A DNA stretch of 64,000 nt from DASRHK01 sp963776465 (GCA_963776465.1 CAVZMV010000001.1:806001-870000), one strand, 5' to 3'. Shown: positions 27,031 through 36,649, numbered from the stretch's first letter. Numbers and translations: made by a program. Notes: generated by a model from the letters alone, not told the origin.

Positions 27031-27533
27031 CCCTGGCCAAGCCTGCGCGCACGCCTGGCCTGGACCAGGTCGCGGCGCTCGCGCGCGGACTCAAGCCGAT
27101 CGCTCGCTTCGTCGGCGTGGCGTCGCTGGTGTCCGGCGGCTGGCTCGCCTTCGCCCTGCAGAGCTGGCTGCACCTGACCTCCGGGTGGGTCATCACCAGC
27201 GCATTGCTGCTCTGCCTGCCGGGGCTGCTTTACGCCTGGCTCTGGTGGCTGCTGTACGCGCTTGGCGAGCTGCCGCAGCGCCTCTACGGCGCGGTCGACA
27301 CGATCAAGGAGATCCGACAGCGTCCGGCCGCGGCCACCGCGCTGCGCAAGCTGGGCCGTGGGTTGCGCGACGTCTGGAACGTCATGGATGCAGCGGACAA
27401 CGTCTGGCTGCCGATCAGCGCCACGATCCTGCTCATGAACCCGCTGGGCTGGATCGTGCTGGCGGGCGGGCTCGCTTCCGCGCTCGTGCTTTGGGTGATC
27501 GCCTTCATCAGCGCGATGGTGCGGCTGTTCTAA
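27027..27533 (+). CDS. Inner membrane protein of unknown function
   Basis: 168 residues, coupled to lipA by an ATGA overlap. Hydrophobic segments lie at about 35-50 (FVGVASLVSGGWLAFA), 55-80 (VITSALLLCLPGLLYAWLWW) and 135-165 (MNPLGWIVLAGGLASALVLWVIAF), so two to four membrane spans. A charged cytoplasmic loop in between (IKEIRQRPAAATALRKLGRG) separates them. I do not recognise a family. The last four bases overlap the convergent DUF349 gene. Confidence 0.75.
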   Translation: MTLAKPARTPGLDQVAALARGLKPIARFVGVASLVSGGWLAFALQSWLHLTSGWVITSALLLCLPGLLYAWLWWLLYALGELPQRLYGAVDTIKEIRQRPAAATALRKLGRGLRDVWNVMDAADNVWLPISATILLMNPLGWIVLAGGLASALVLWVIAFISAMVRLF

Positions 27534-29842
27534 ACCTTCGCGGCGCGACAGCGCCGGAATCTCTCCAGTAGCGCCTGGTAGGCCGCATCGTCTACCGGGC
27601 CGACGCCGATCCACTCGATCGCCAAAGTGTCCAGGTTCGTTTCGTCCGCCCTGGAGCCCTGACCCATGTTCTGCACCAGGCGCTGCAGCTGGTATTCGCG
27701 ACGCAGCGCCTGATCCTCGGGTGGCGTCGCCGTGTCGGTCAGCACTTCGGCGCGGACGCAGAGCATCCGCAGAGCGGCCTCGTTCGCCGCGAGATCAGCG
27801 GAGCGCTCACCAGCGAGCGCCCGCTTCAGCGCGTCGAGCCCACCTTTGGGCCATCGCTCGATGGAGGCAATGCGGGCTTCGGCCGCCGTCTTCGAGGTGT
27901 CGACCTGATCCGCGTCCGCACCTCTGGCGAGGGCAAGCCTGTAGGCGCGCACCTGGTTGGCCGCTTCGAACAGATCGCTCCAGGCCCGCTCGGCGTCGCG
28001 CGCACCCTGGCGCGCAATCGATTTTTCGCAGCGCTCCAGACCGCGCTCGAATCTGTTGCGAAGCTCCCGCGTGTCCGCGCGCGGAAGCTCCAGCGCGTCG
28101 AAAGCGCTTCGCAATTCGACCCGCGCCCTGGCGCGCGTCAACAGCTCAGGTCCTTCGAGCGTGGCGATCTGCTCGAGCTGCTCGCACAAGGCGATCGCCT
28201 GCGTCTTGTTGTTCTCCAGCCCGGCCGCGTAGGCGGCAGACTCCTGCTCGCGCTTCTGGAACACCGCATCGCAGTGCTGGCGGAAGGCACCCCAGAGACG
28301 CTGGTCCATCTCCCGCGGCACGGGGCCGACGGCCCGCCACTTCTGCTGCAGCTCCTTGGCGCCGTCGATCGCCTTGCGACTATCGTCGCTCGCGAGCAGC
28401 TGCGCGGCACGCTCGATCAGCGACTCCTTCTGCTTCACATTGCTGGCGTGCTCGGCATCCAGCCGGCCCTGCAGGCTCGCGCTGAGGGCTTTGAATCTCT
28501 CCTGCTGCTCCTTGCCGGCCTCGCGGTCCACCGGCGAGCAGCCGCGCCACTCCTGTTTCGTCTCGCGCAGGATCCTGACGAGGGCCTGCCAGTCGGGCTG
28601 CTCCCAATTGTGTCCCGCCTCAAACGCCGTCAGCCTGGCGAGCAACGCCTCGCGACGCCGCAGATTCTCCTCGCGGATGAGGGCCTGGGCAGCGAAATAT
28701 TCCTTGCACGGCTGATACGCCTTGCGGGATGCGTCCTGGAAGCGCCGCAAGTCGGCCTCGACGTTCTCGCCGGCGCCCTTGCTGATGGTGCGCCACTCTT
28801 CCTGAACGGCCTTGATCTTCTCGGCGAGCGTCGGCGGATCGAACGGCGCGCCGATGAGCACCTCCATCGCCTCGATCAGCTCTGCGCGCTTCGGGGTCAC
28901 CGAGAAACTCTTCCAGTCCTTCAGCTCGTCGAGCTGCTTGTCGAGCTGCTGCAGCTGACCGGTCAGCTTTTCCGGCAGCGGCGGAGCGCCCGCCAGCTTC
29001 TCCTCGATGGTCCGCCGCACGCCGGCCGCGCGGGATGTGCTGCCGTCGCTCAGCGCGGCCTGCGCCTTGCGGATCAATTCGCCGATCTGGCGCAGAGCCT
29101 GCTGCTCGGCCTGCTGTTCAGCTTGCTGCTTTTCGGCCAGCGCACGCTTCTCCTCCTCGAGGGCGCGTTCCTGCTCCGCTGACACCGCCGCGGATGCCTG
29201 CGCCTGCTCTTCGCGCACGCGCCGTGCCTCCGCGGCCGCGTTGGCGGCAGCCTCCTCGCGTGATGCCTGCGCGGCCACCTGGCGCAATTGCTCGGCAACG
29301 ATCTCGCGTGCGCGATCGATCCACTGCTGAACTCTTTCGCGCAGCTCTGCATCCGCCTGCGCAGCCACCGCGTTCCAGCGGCGCTCGAGCTGATCCAGTC
29401 TCGGGCTGAACGTCGCGTCGTACGCGCGCTGGCTGTGGCGCTCGAGCGCTGCCGACGCCGCATCGATCTCGAAGCGCAGCTGCTCGCTCTTGCGGCCCTG
29501 CTCGAGCAGGACGTCGCGCTTGGACGTCAGGATCTTGTAGACGGCTTTGTCGTTGCCCCCACGGACGTCGCGGATGAGCTGCCGCAGCGTTTCCAGGTCT
29601 TCGATCGCGTGCGCCGCCGCCTGGCGAACCTTGGTCGACGTCCCGGCAAGGACAAGCCGAGCCACTGCCTGGACGTCGCGGGCATCGATGGCCGACTGCA
29701 AAGCGCTCTCCTCCGCAGCAGCGGCCTGCGCACGATCAGCGGCGCTCGGTGCGGCAAGAGTGTCGGCCTTCTTGGCCGGCGCTGCAGCCGGGACTGGCGA
29801 AGGTGATGGCGCTTTGCGGAACAAGCGCGAGAAGAACGACAT
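27530..29842 (-). CDS. DUF349 domain protein
   Basis: 770 residues, cytoplasmic and largely helical. The N-terminus (1-50) is a short hydrophobic start and Ala/Pro-rich linker. A coiled coil follows at about 180-260 (REEAAANAAAEARRVREEQA, KRALAEKQQAEQQAEQQ). Repeats of the DUF349 type come next: LAEKIKAVQEEWRTISKGAG, LVRILRETKQEWRGCSPVDR and KELQQKWRAVGPVPREMDQR, each with a W-R-x-x-G/S-P pattern. Function is unknown; in Pseudomonas a similar protein is large and constitutive. The gene ends on top of the lipA-operon membrane protein, tail to tail. Confidence 0.85.
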   Translation of the reverse strand: MSFFSRLFRKAPSPSPVPAAAPAKKADTLAAPSAADRAQAAAAEESALQSAIDARDVQAVARLVLAGTSTKVRQAAAHAIEDLETLRQLIRDVRGGNDKAVYKILTSKRDVLLEQGRKSEQLRFEIDAASAALERHSQRAYDATFSPRLDQLERRWNAVAAQADAELRERVQQWIDRAREIVAEQLRQVAAQASREEAAANAAAEARRVREEQAQASAAVSAEQERALEEEKRALAEKQQAEQQAEQQALRQIGELIRKAQAALSDGSTSRAAGVRRTIEEKLAGAPPLPEKLTGQLQQLDKQLDELKDWKSFSVTPKRAELIEAMEVLIGAPFDPPTLAEKIKAVQEEWRTISKGAGENVEADLRRFQDASRKAYQPCKEYFAAQALIREENLRRREALLARLTAFEAGHNWEQPDWQALVRILRETKQEWRGCSPVDREAGKEQQERFKALSASLQGRLDAEHASNVKQKESLIERAAQLLASDDSRKAIDGAKELQQKWRAVGPVPREMDQRLWGAFRQHCDAVFQKREQESAAYAAGLENNKTQAIALCEQLEQIATLEGPELLTRARARVELRSAFDALELPRADTRELRNRFERGLERCEKSIARQGARDAERAWSDLFEAANQVRAYRLALARGADADQVDTSKTAAEARIASIERWPKGGLDALKRALAGERSADLAANEAALRMLCVRAEVLTDTATPPEDQALRREYQLQRLVQNMGQGSRADETNLDTLAIEWIGVGPVDDAAYQALLERFRRCRAAKV

Positions 29843-29898
29843 TGTTGACCTGCACGCTGGCGTGGGCCGCGCATTCTACCTGCGCTGGAACGCTTGCC

Positions 29899-30282
29899 TC
29901 ATCCGGTCAGGCTCGTGCTGATCTCGAACTTCTTGTGCAGCGCCTTGTGAATCGGGCACTTGTTGGCGATGCCCAGCAGATACTGCTTCTGCTCGTCGGT
30001 GAGATTCCCGACCAGCTCGATCTTCCGCGTCATCCGGTAAGTGGTGTCGTCGGCGTCGTGCGTGAGCTCGACGCGCACGTCCTGCAGCGGCCATTGCTTG
30101 CGCTGGGCGACCAGCGTCACCGTCATCGCGGTGCAGACAGCGAGCGAAGCGTCGAGCAGGTCGTGCGGACTGGGGCCCTCTTCATCACCCACGGGTGGCG
30201 GCTCGTCGGCGACGATGCTGCTGGCGGAGAACTCCACGACGTGCTTGATCTTGCCGTCAGCGGCCTTGTGCACTTTCACCAT
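29899..30282 (-). CDS. OsmC family protein
   Basis: 127 residues of the OsmC/Ohr fold, which reduces organic hydroperoxides through two cysteines. One conserved cysteine lies in SLAVCTAMTVTLVAQRK and the other in LGIANKCPIHKALHK, the expected spacing. ATG 30282 gives MVKVHKAADGKIKHVVEF. The start lies inside the end of murU (26-base overlap), so it probably belongs to the amgK-murU transcript. More similar to the YhfA-like branch (CPIHK) than to Ohr. Confidence 0.88.
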   Translation of the reverse strand: MVKVHKAADGKIKHVVEFSASSIVADEPPPVGDEEGPSPHDLLDASLAVCTAMTVTLVAQRKQWPLQDVRVELTHDADDTTYRMTRKIELVGNLTDEQKQYLLGIANKCPIHKALHKKFEISTSLTG

Positions 30283-30961
30283 GGCGCGACTCCAGTTGCT
30301 CCTCCAGCTCCGCCAGGCGTTCCGGCGTGCCGACATCGGACCAGCGGCCGGAGAACAGCTCTCCGGAGATCTGCCCGCGCGCCGCGGCCTCGCGCCACAG
30401 CGGCAGGATCGGGAAGTGTCCCGGCGTGCTGCCGGCAAGCAGCTCCGGCCGATGCACCGACAGGCCGGTGAAAGTGAGGCGTCCCGCCTCGGCGTTGCCC
30501 ACCTTGCCGCCTTCGAGCACGAAGTCGCCGCGCGGGTTCTGCGGCGGATTGGCGGTGAGCACCAGGTGCGCCAGCGTGCCGTCCGGCAGCTGCCGCGCGC
30601 GCTCGACCAGGCGCGCCAGGGGATAGTCGGTGTAGACGTCGCCGTTGACGACGACAAACGGCGCAGCGCCGAGCAGCGGCAGCGCGTGCAGCAGGCCGCC
30701 GCCGGACTCCAGTGCCGGCCAGCCCTCGCGCGAATAGTGGATCTTCAGGCCGAAGCGCGCGCCGTCACCGAGCGCGGCCTCTATCTTCTCGCCCAACCAG
30801 CCCAGGTTGATCACCACGTCCCGGATCCCCGCACCTGCCAGCTGCTCGAGGTGGTACTCGATCATCGGCTTGCCGTGCACGCGGATCAGCGGCTTGGGCA
30901 GCGTGTCGGTCAGCTTCTTCATGCGGGCGCCCCTGCCGGCCGCCAGGATCATCGCTTTCAC
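30257..30961 (-). CDS. murU: N-acetylmuramate alpha-1-phosphate uridylyltransferase
   Basis: 234 residues, a nucleotidyltransferase that turns MurNAc-1-phosphate into UDP-MurNAc in the AmgK/MurU recycling route, which bypasses early MurA/MurB steps and fosfomycin. Signature MILAAGRGARMKKLT, then LPKPLIRVHGKPMIEY, VVINLGWLGEKI, VVVNGDVYTDYPLA and WSDVGTPERLAELE. It begins with GTG overlapping the amgK stop (GTGA). Pairing with amgK and closeness to lptD make this assignment strong against other sugar nucleotidyltransferases. Confidence 0.92.
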   Translation of the reverse strand: MKAMILAAGRGARMKKLTDTLPKPLIRVHGKPMIEYHLEQLAGAGIRDVVINLGWLGEKIEAALGDGARFGLKIHYSREGWPALESGGGLLHALPLLGAAPFVVVNGDVYTDYPLARLVERARQLPDGTLAHLVLTANPPQNPRGDFVLEGGKVGNAEAGRLTFTGLSVHRPELLAGSTPGHFPILPLWREAAARGQISGELFSGRWSDVGTPERLAELEEQLESRHGESAQGR

Positions 30962-31956
30962 TGCAGGCCCAGCTCGTCGAAGAGACCCAGCAGCGGCTGA
31001 AGCTCGCGATAGCGCGCGGCGACCTCGCGCACGTAGCGGATGAAGCGCGGCGTGTCGGCGAGGTAGTGCGGCTTGTGATCGCGGTAGTTGATGCGCGCGA
31101 AGATGCCGAGCACCTTGAGGTGGCGCTGCGCGCCCATCAGGTCGAAGTCGCGCAAGAAGTGGTGATAGTCGTTCGGCACCGGCAGGTGCGCGGCGCGCGC
31201 GGCGTCCCAGTACTTGCGCGACCAGCCGCGCACCCGCTCGGCCGGCCACGACAGGAACGCGTCCTTGAACAGGCAGACCGCGTCGTAGCTCACCGGGCCC
31301 ATCACCGCGTCCTGGAAATCCAGGATGCCCGGATTGGGCGTAGACAGCATCAGGTTGCGCGGCATGTAGTCGCGATGCACGTAGACACGCGACTGCGCCA
31401 GCGCGCTGCCGACCAGCAGGTCTTCCATCGACTGCCAGGTCGCCGCCTGCGCAGGCGTGAACTCACGCTTGAGATGACGCGCGACGTACCAGTCCGGGAA
31501 CAGCTTGAGCTCGCGGCGCAGGAGGGCGTCGTCGTACGCCGGCAGCTCGTTGACGCGCGTCGCCCGCTGCCAGCGCACCAGCGCCTCGATCGCCTCGCCG
31601 AACAGCTGCTCGGCGTTGTTCTCGTCGAGCACGTTGAGATACGTGCGCCGGCCGAGGTCCGACAGCAGCAGGAAGCCGCGCTTGAGGTTCTGCGCGTGGA
31701 TCACCGGCGCGTGCAGGCCCGCGTCGCGCAGCAGACCGTCGATGTGGATGAAGCGCGTGCAGTCCTCCTTGTCCGGCGGCGCGTCCATGACGACCCACGA
31801 TTGCCCGCCTTCCTCGACGCGGAAGTAGCGACGGAAGCTGGCGTCGGCCGACGCGGGCGCGAAGGATGCGGAGCTCAGCTTGAGCTGCGCCAGCGCCCAG
31901 ACGTACGCGCTGGCCGCGCGCGGATCGGCGGAGTTTTCGGAAGGGGCGGAAGCCAT
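30958..31956 (-). CDS. amgK: N-acetylmuramate/N-acetylglucosamine kinase
   Basis: 332 residues with an aminoglycoside-phosphotransferase fold. It phosphorylates MurNAc at the anomeric position for MurU. Kinase motifs are SFRRYFRVEEGGQSWVVMDAP, the catalytic loop VYVHRDYMPRNLM (HRD) and the metal loop ILDFQDAVMGPVSYD. It is divergent from lptD across 74 bases; TATGCT (minus strand, near 31967-31972) is a possible -10. amgK-murU beside lptD is a known arrangement in pseudomonads and relatives. Confidence 0.92.
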   Translation of the reverse strand: MASAPSENSADPRAASAYVWALAQLKLSSASFAPASADASFRRYFRVEEGGQSWVVMDAPPDKEDCTRFIHIDGLLRDAGLHAPVIHAQNLKRGFLLLSDLGRRTYLNVLDENNAEQLFGEAIEALVRWQRATRVNELPAYDDALLRRELKLFPDWYVARHLKREFTPAQAATWQSMEDLLVGSALAQSRVYVHRDYMPRNLMLSTPNPGILDFQDAVMGPVSYDAVCLFKDAFLSWPAERVRGWSRKYWDAARAAHLPVPNDYHHFLRDFDLMGAQRHLKVLGIFARINYRDHKPHYLADTPRFIRYVREVAARYRELQPLLGLFDELGLQ

Positions 31957-32030
31957 CGGGCGCGAGCATACAAAGAATTGCGCCCCCCCGCGACGCCCGC
32001 CGATACTGTCCGTCTGACCAGGGAGAGGGC

Positions 32031-34196
32031 GTGTCGAAAAACCTTCTGCTCGCGGCCCTCGCCGTGATCGCGGCGCCGCTGACGTACGCCGCCGACGCTC
32101 CGGTGCAAGGCAGCGTGTGCGCGCAGCCGCCCCTGGCGGAAGGCCTGCCCGCGGCGCGATTCGACCAGAACCTGACGCTCACCGCCGATCAGCTGACCTG
32201 GGCGCAGGATGGGCTGTCGGATCTTTTTGGCGACGTGCGCCTGACGCAGGGCGACGCCGAGTTCGTCGCGCATGCGCTGCAGTACAACGACCAGACGCGC
32301 AGCGTGTCGATCAACGCAGAGTCCCTTTTCAGGAACCGCTACTTCGTCATCCGCAGCGCCCACGCCGAGTTCAACCTGGCGGCCGAGACCGGCAGCTTCC
32401 TGGACACCGAGTTCCTGCTCACGGAGCGGGCGGCGCACGGCAGCGCCGGTCAGATCACGCTGACCCGCACCGGCGTCGCCGATCTCGAAGACGTGCGCTA
32501 CACCACCTGCGCGCCGGGACACGAAGCCTGGGAGTTGCGCGCGGGCAGGATCCACCTGGACCAGCAGAAGGGTCGCGGCACCGCGCGCGGCGCGTCGTTG
32601 CGGCTCGGCGGCGTGCCGATCTTCTACGCGCCCTGGTTCCAGTTCCCGATCGACGACCGCCGCCAGAGCGGGCTGCTGTTCCCCGTGATCGCCCAGACCA
32701 ACAACACCGGCTTCGACGTGCGCTGGCCGGTGTACCTGAACCTCGCGCCCAACTACGACGCGGAGATCATCCCGCGCTACATGTCGCGGCGCGGCCCGCA
32801 GATCGGCGCGGATTTCCGCTACCTGCTGAGTCAGAGCCGCGGCCACTCGCACTACGAGTACCTGAACCGCGATGAGGTCATCGACCAGCGGCGCACCTAT
32901 TTCGAGTTCGACCACGTGGGGCGCCTGTCGCCGCACCTGGGGCTGGACATGCAGTTCGCTGAGGTCAGCGACCCGGGCTACTTCGAGGACCTGGGCGGAC
33001 GGCTGGACACCACGTCGATCTCCTACCTGGATCGTTACGCGCGGCTGACCTACCAGGCGCCGGCCTCGTACAGGCTGCAGGGGCTGCTCGAGGATTTCCA
33101 GACGGTGAGCCGCAGCGTCCTGCCGAGCGACGAGCCTTACAAGCGGCTGCCGCAGCTGCGCGTGGACGCGCTGACGCGCAACAGCTGGCACGACCTGCGC
33201 GCCGGTTTCGACGGCGAGTATGCGAACTTCGTCAAGAGCGACGCGCTGGAGGGCCAGCGCCTGGTGCTGCAGCCGTTCGTGCGCTACCTGGTGGACCACA
33301 ACGCCTGGTACGTCACCAGCCAGGCCGACTGGCAGTACACCCGCTACCAGATCACCAGCGGGCGCGCGCCGGGCCAGCCCGCCGGGCCGCAGCGCGTGCT
33401 GCCGATCGTGTCCGCCGAAGGCGGCCTGCGCTTCGAGCGCCTGACCCGGACCGGCATGCTGCAGACCCTGGAGCCGCAGCTGCTCTACCTGTTCGTGCCG
33501 TTCCGCAACCAGGACCAGCTGCCGGTGTTCGACAGCGGCGAGCCGGACTTCGACTTCGTGCAGCTGTTCGCGCGCAACCGCTTCTCCGGCGAGGACCGCA
33601 TCTCCGACGCCAACCACCTGGCGGCCGCATTCACCACCCGCGTGCTCGACCCGCGCACCGGCGGCGTGCGCTTCGTCGGCAGCCTCGGCCAGATCTACCG
33701 CTTCCAGGCGCCGCGCGTGACGCTGCCGAACACGCAGACACCCGACAGCGGCATCACCGACCTGGTGGCCGCAACCGACGTTCTCCTCAGCGAGCACTGG
33801 TCCGCGGGCGCGGCGACGCAGTGGTCGCCCGACACCAACCGCTTCGATCGCACCGGGCTGGCCCTGCGCTATCGCGCGACGCGCACCAGCTACGACCTGA
33901 CCTACCGCTTCCGCCGCGGCGTGCTGCAGCAGCTGGATACCGCGGTGCGGCTGCCGCTCTTCGGCGGCCTGTCGGTCGCCGGGCGCTTCCGCTACTCCGT
34001 GCGGGACCGCCAGACGCTCGAGTCGCTCGCGGGCGTCGAGTACGACACCTGCTGCTGGGCCGTGCAGGCGTCGATGCGCCGCTTCATCGCCAACTCCAAC
34101 GGCGAGTTCACCAACGGCGTCTACCTGCAGGTGCAGCTCAAGGGGCTCACCCGGATCGGCTCCAGCTACGACACCTTCCTGCCCGAGGCGCGCTGA
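32031..34196 (+). CDS. lptD: LPS-assembly protein LptD
   Basis: 721 residues, the outer-membrane barrel that places lipopolysaccharide on the cell surface together with LptE. Signal peptide 1-20 (TYA). The N-terminal jellyroll domain has LTLTADQLTWAQDGLSDLFG and VRLTQGDAEFVAHALQYND. The barrel domain starts around 200 with SLRLGGVPIFYAPWFQFPI and DDRRQSGLLFP. Cysteines near 160 (YTTCAPG) and 675 (YDTCCWAV) are the disulfide partners known from E. coli. GTG 32031 has GGGAGAGG upstream. First gene of the lptD-surA-pdxA-rsmA series. Confidence 0.95.
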   Translation: MSKNLLLAALAVIAAPLTYAADAPVQGSVCAQPPLAEGLPAARFDQNLTLTADQLTWAQDGLSDLFGDVRLTQGDAEFVAHALQYNDQTRSVSINAESLFRNRYFVIRSAHAEFNLAAETGSFLDTEFLLTERAAHGSAGQITLTRTGVADLEDVRYTTCAPGHEAWELRAGRIHLDQQKGRGTARGASLRLGGVPIFYAPWFQFPIDDRRQSGLLFPVIAQTNNTGFDVRWPVYLNLAPNYDAEIIPRYMSRRGPQIGADFRYLLSQSRGHSHYEYLNRDEVIDQRRTYFEFDHVGRLSPHLGLDMQFAEVSDPGYFEDLGGRLDTTSISYLDRYARLTYQAPASYRLQGLLEDFQTVSRSVLPSDEPYKRLPQLRVDALTRNSWHDLRAGFDGEYANFVKSDALEGQRLVLQPFVRYLVDHNAWYVTSQADWQYTRYQITSGRAPGQPAGPQRVLPIVSAEGGLRFERLTRTGMLQTLEPQLLYLFVPFRNQDQLPVFDSGEPDFDFVQLFARNRFSGEDRISDANHLAAAFTTRVLDPRTGGVRFVGSLGQIYRFQAPRVTLPNTQTPDSGITDLVAATDVLLSEHWSAGAATQWSPDTNRFDRTGLALRYRATRTSYDLTYRFRRGVLQQLDTAVRLPLFGGLSVAGRFRYSVRDRQTLESLAGVEYDTCCWAVQASMRRFIANSNGEFTNGVYLQVQLKGLTRIGSSYDTFLPEAR

Positions 34197-34213
34197 GCCT
34201 TCGACGGGCTCAG
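34193..34213 (+). repeat. Short hairpin spanning the lptD stop
   Basis: CTGAGCC-TTCGACG-GGCTCAG, a 7-bp stem whose left arm contains the lptD TGA. This GAGCC..GGCTC palindrome with a TTCGAC-type loop is a common short repeat in proteobacteria. No T tract follows, so termination is unlikely to be strong. Confidence 0.45.
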
Positions 34214-34245
34214 GGCCGGTCTCGCATGGTAGGCTAGCGCCCCCG

Positions 34246-35628
34246 ATGCGCCCCAGCCTTTTCCCGATGAAACTCGTCGCTCCGCTGCTCGCGGCCGTGC
34301 TTTGCGCCGTCGCCGGCCCTGCCTCCGCCGCCGTCCAGATGCTCGACCGCATCATCGCGGTGGTCAACGACGGCGTGATCCTGCAGTCCGACCTCGACCG
34401 CGCCATGGAAGCCGGCCGCCAGCAGATCCGCGAACGCGGCATCGCCCCGCCCAGCGACGAGATCCTGCGCACGCAGGTGATGGAGCGGCTGATCCTGGTC
34501 CGCCTGCAGACGCAGCGCGCGCAGGAAGCCGGCATCAAGGTCGACGACCGCGAGCTCAACGAGGTGATGGGCAACATCGCCACCCAGAACAAGATGACGC
34601 TGGCGGAGTTCGCGCAGCAGCTGAAGAAGGAAGGACAGGATTACCTGGCGGTGCGCGAGCAGGTGCGCGACGAGGTGCTGATGCAGCGCCTACGCTCCAA
34701 GGAGGTCGAGGGCCGCGTGCTGGTCACCGACGAGGACATCGATCTGATGCTCGCCAACGAGGGCAAGGCCCCCGACGCCGAGTACCGGCTGTCGCACATC
34801 CTGGTGAAGGTCCCCGATGGCGCGTCGGCAGAAGTCCGCGACCAGGCGCACAAGAAAGCCGAAGCAGTGCTGAAGAAATTGAAGGACGGCGCCGACTTCG
34901 CGCAGACCGCGATCGCCAGCTCCGACGGCCAGCAGGCCCTGGAAGGCGGCGATCTGGGCTGGCGCAAGGCCGACGACATGCCGGAGCTCTTCGCCCAGCA
35001 GCTGCCCAAGCTCAAGGAAGGCGAGCTCTCGCCGCTGCTGGAGACGGCCTCGGGCTTCCACATCGTGCGCCTCGCGGGCAAGCGCAATTCCGGCGCGCGC
35101 TCGCAGCTGGCGGAAACGCGGGCCCAGCACATCCTGCTGCAGGCCAACGCCATCCGCGACGAGGAGCAGACCAAGGTCCAGGCGCGCGAGGTCTACGAGC
35201 AGATCAAGAAGGGCGGCGACTTCACCGAGCTCGCCAAGAAGTATTCCGACGACCCCGGCTCCAAGGCCGCGGGCGGCGACCTGGGCTGGACGCCGTCCGG
35301 TGCGTTCACGCCGGACTTCCAGAAAGAGATCGACCAGCTCAAGCCCGGCGAGGTCGCGCCGCCGTTCCGCTCGACCTTCGGCTGGCACATCGCCAAGGTG
35401 CTCGAGCGGCGCACGCGCGACGTCACCGACGAGTCGCGCCGGCAGCGCGCGCGCCAGGCGATCCAGAACCGCAAGATGGCCGAAGAGCACGAAAGCTGGC
35501 TGCGCAAGCTGCGCGAGGAAGCCTATGTCGAATATCGCCTCGACAAGGGCGGCAAGACCATCGAAAAACCGGGCAGTGCCGAAAAAGCCGGCGACGAAAA
35601 AACGGACGGCGCCAAGCCCTCGTCCTGA
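34246..35628 (+). CDS. surA: Periplasmic chaperone/peptidyl-prolyl isomerase SurA
   Basis: 460 residues. SurA escorts unfolded barrel proteins, LptD among them, to the Bam complex. Signal peptide 1-28 (starts MRPSLFPMKLVAPLL; ATG 34267 would give a shorter one). The chaperone domain follows with LDRIIAVVNDGVILQSDLD, then two parvulin domains starting YRLSHILVKVP and TRAQHILLQ, each ending GWHIAKV- or GFHIVRL-like. A Lys/Glu-rich tail (KPGSAEKAGDEKTDGAK) extends past the usual end. The next gene, pdxA, begins inside this one. Confidence 0.95.
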   Translation: MRPSLFPMKLVAPLLAAVLCAVAGPASAAVQMLDRIIAVVNDGVILQSDLDRAMEAGRQQIRERGIAPPSDEILRTQVMERLILVRLQTQRAQEAGIKVDDRELNEVMGNIATQNKMTLAEFAQQLKKEGQDYLAVREQVRDEVLMQRLRSKEVEGRVLVTDEDIDLMLANEGKAPDAEYRLSHILVKVPDGASAEVRDQAHKKAEAVLKKLKDGADFAQTAIASSDGQQALEGGDLGWRKADDMPELFAQQLPKLKEGELSPLLETASGFHIVRLAGKRNSGARSQLAETRAQHILLQANAIRDEEQTKVQAREVYEQIKKGGDFTELAKKYSDDPGSKAAGGDLGWTPSGAFTPDFQKEIDQLKPGEVAPPFRSTFGWHIAKVLERRTRDVTDESRRQRARQAIQNRKMAEEHESWLRKLREEAYVEYRLDKGGKTIEKPGSAEKAGDEKTDGAKPSS

Positions 35629-36649
35629 CGCGCGCCGGCGGCGCGCGTCCGTCGACGGCGCGCCGGTCGCGCGCATCCTGATCACGCCCGGCGAGCCCGC
35701 CGGCATCGGCCCCGATCTCGTGGTGGCGCTGGCGCAAAAGATCCATCCGCGCGCGGAGCTCGTCGCCGTCTGCGACCCCGACATGCTGCAGGCGCGCGCG
35801 CGTCAGCTGAAGCTGCCGCTGACGCTGGAGCTGACGTCGCCGGAGATGCCGCCGATCGTGCGCGCTGCCGGCGAGCTGTCGGTGCTGCCCGTGGCCGTGG
35901 CTGCGCCGCCGGTGGCCGGCAAGCTGGATTCGCGCAACGCGCACTACGTGCTGGAGTCGCTGTCGCTGGCGATGAATTGGTGCCTGGACGGCCACGCTCA
36001 GGCGCTGGTCACCGGCCCAGTGCAGAAGAGCGTGATCAACGATGCCGGCATCGCCTTCTCCGGGCATACCGAGTTCCTCGCCGAGCGCAGCCGCACGCCG
36101 ACGCCGGTGATGATGCTGGTCGCAGGTTCATTGCGTGTGGCGCTGGCGACGACGCACCTCCCCTTGCGGGACGTGGCCCATCACCTGACGCGGGAAGGGC
36201 TCGAGCGCGTGCTGCGCGTTCTGCTGAAGGATCTGCGTGCGCGCTTCGGCATCGCCTCGCCGCGCGTGCTGGTCGCAGGCCTGAACCCGCATGCCGGCGA
36301 AGGGGGCTACCTGGGCAACGAGGAAACCGACGTCATCCGCCCGGTCGTCGACAAGCTGCGTCTCGAGGGATTCAAGCTGACGGGCCCGTTGCCCGCAGAC
36401 ACGCTGTTCACGCCGCGGCACCTGAAGGACGCCGACGCGGTGCTGGCGATGTATCACGATCAGGGTCTGCCGGTGCTCAAGTACGCCGGCTTCGGCGAGG
36501 CGGTCAACGTCACGCTCGGCCTCCCCTTCATCCGCACCTCGGTCGACCACGGCACCGCGCTGGATCTCGCCGGTACCGGCAAGGCCGAGGTCGGCAGCCT
36601 CGAAGCGGCGCTGGCGATGGCATTGACGCTGGTCGACGCACGCAAGTGA
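35525..36649 (+). CDS. pdxA: 4-hydroxythreonine-4-phosphate dehydrogenase
   Basis: 374 residues as annotated. PdxA oxidises 4-phosphohydroxy-threonine in pyridoxal phosphate synthesis. Motifs ILITPGEPAGIGPDLVV, ALVTGPVQKSVINDAG, FSGHTEFLAERS, LATTHLPLRDVA, AGLNPHAGEGGYLG and MYHDQGLPVLKY are intact, including the metal histidines. The start is uncertain: similarity begins only near 35660 and there is no ATG, GTG or TTG there. ATG 35525 has GAGGAAG in front but lies 104 bases inside surA and adds about 45 basic residues; GTG 35576 is the other option. The stop overlaps the rsmA start. Confidence 0.9.
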   Translation: MSNIASTRAARPSKNRAVPKKPATKKRTAPSPRPDARRRRASVDGAPVARILITPGEPAGIGPDLVVALAQKIHPRAELVAVCDPDMLQARARQLKLPLTLELTSPEMPPIVRAAGELSVLPVAVAAPPVAGKLDSRNAHYVLESLSLAMNWCLDGHAQALVTGPVQKSVINDAGIAFSGHTEFLAERSRTPTPVMMLVAGSLRVALATTHLPLRDVAHHLTREGLERVLRVLLKDLRARFGIASPRVLVAGLNPHAGEGGYLGNEETDVIRPVVDKLRLEGFKLTGPLPADTLFTPRHLKDADAVLAMYHDQGLPVLKYAGFGEAVNVTLGLPFIRTSVDHGTALDLAGTGKAEVGSLEAALAMALTLVDARK

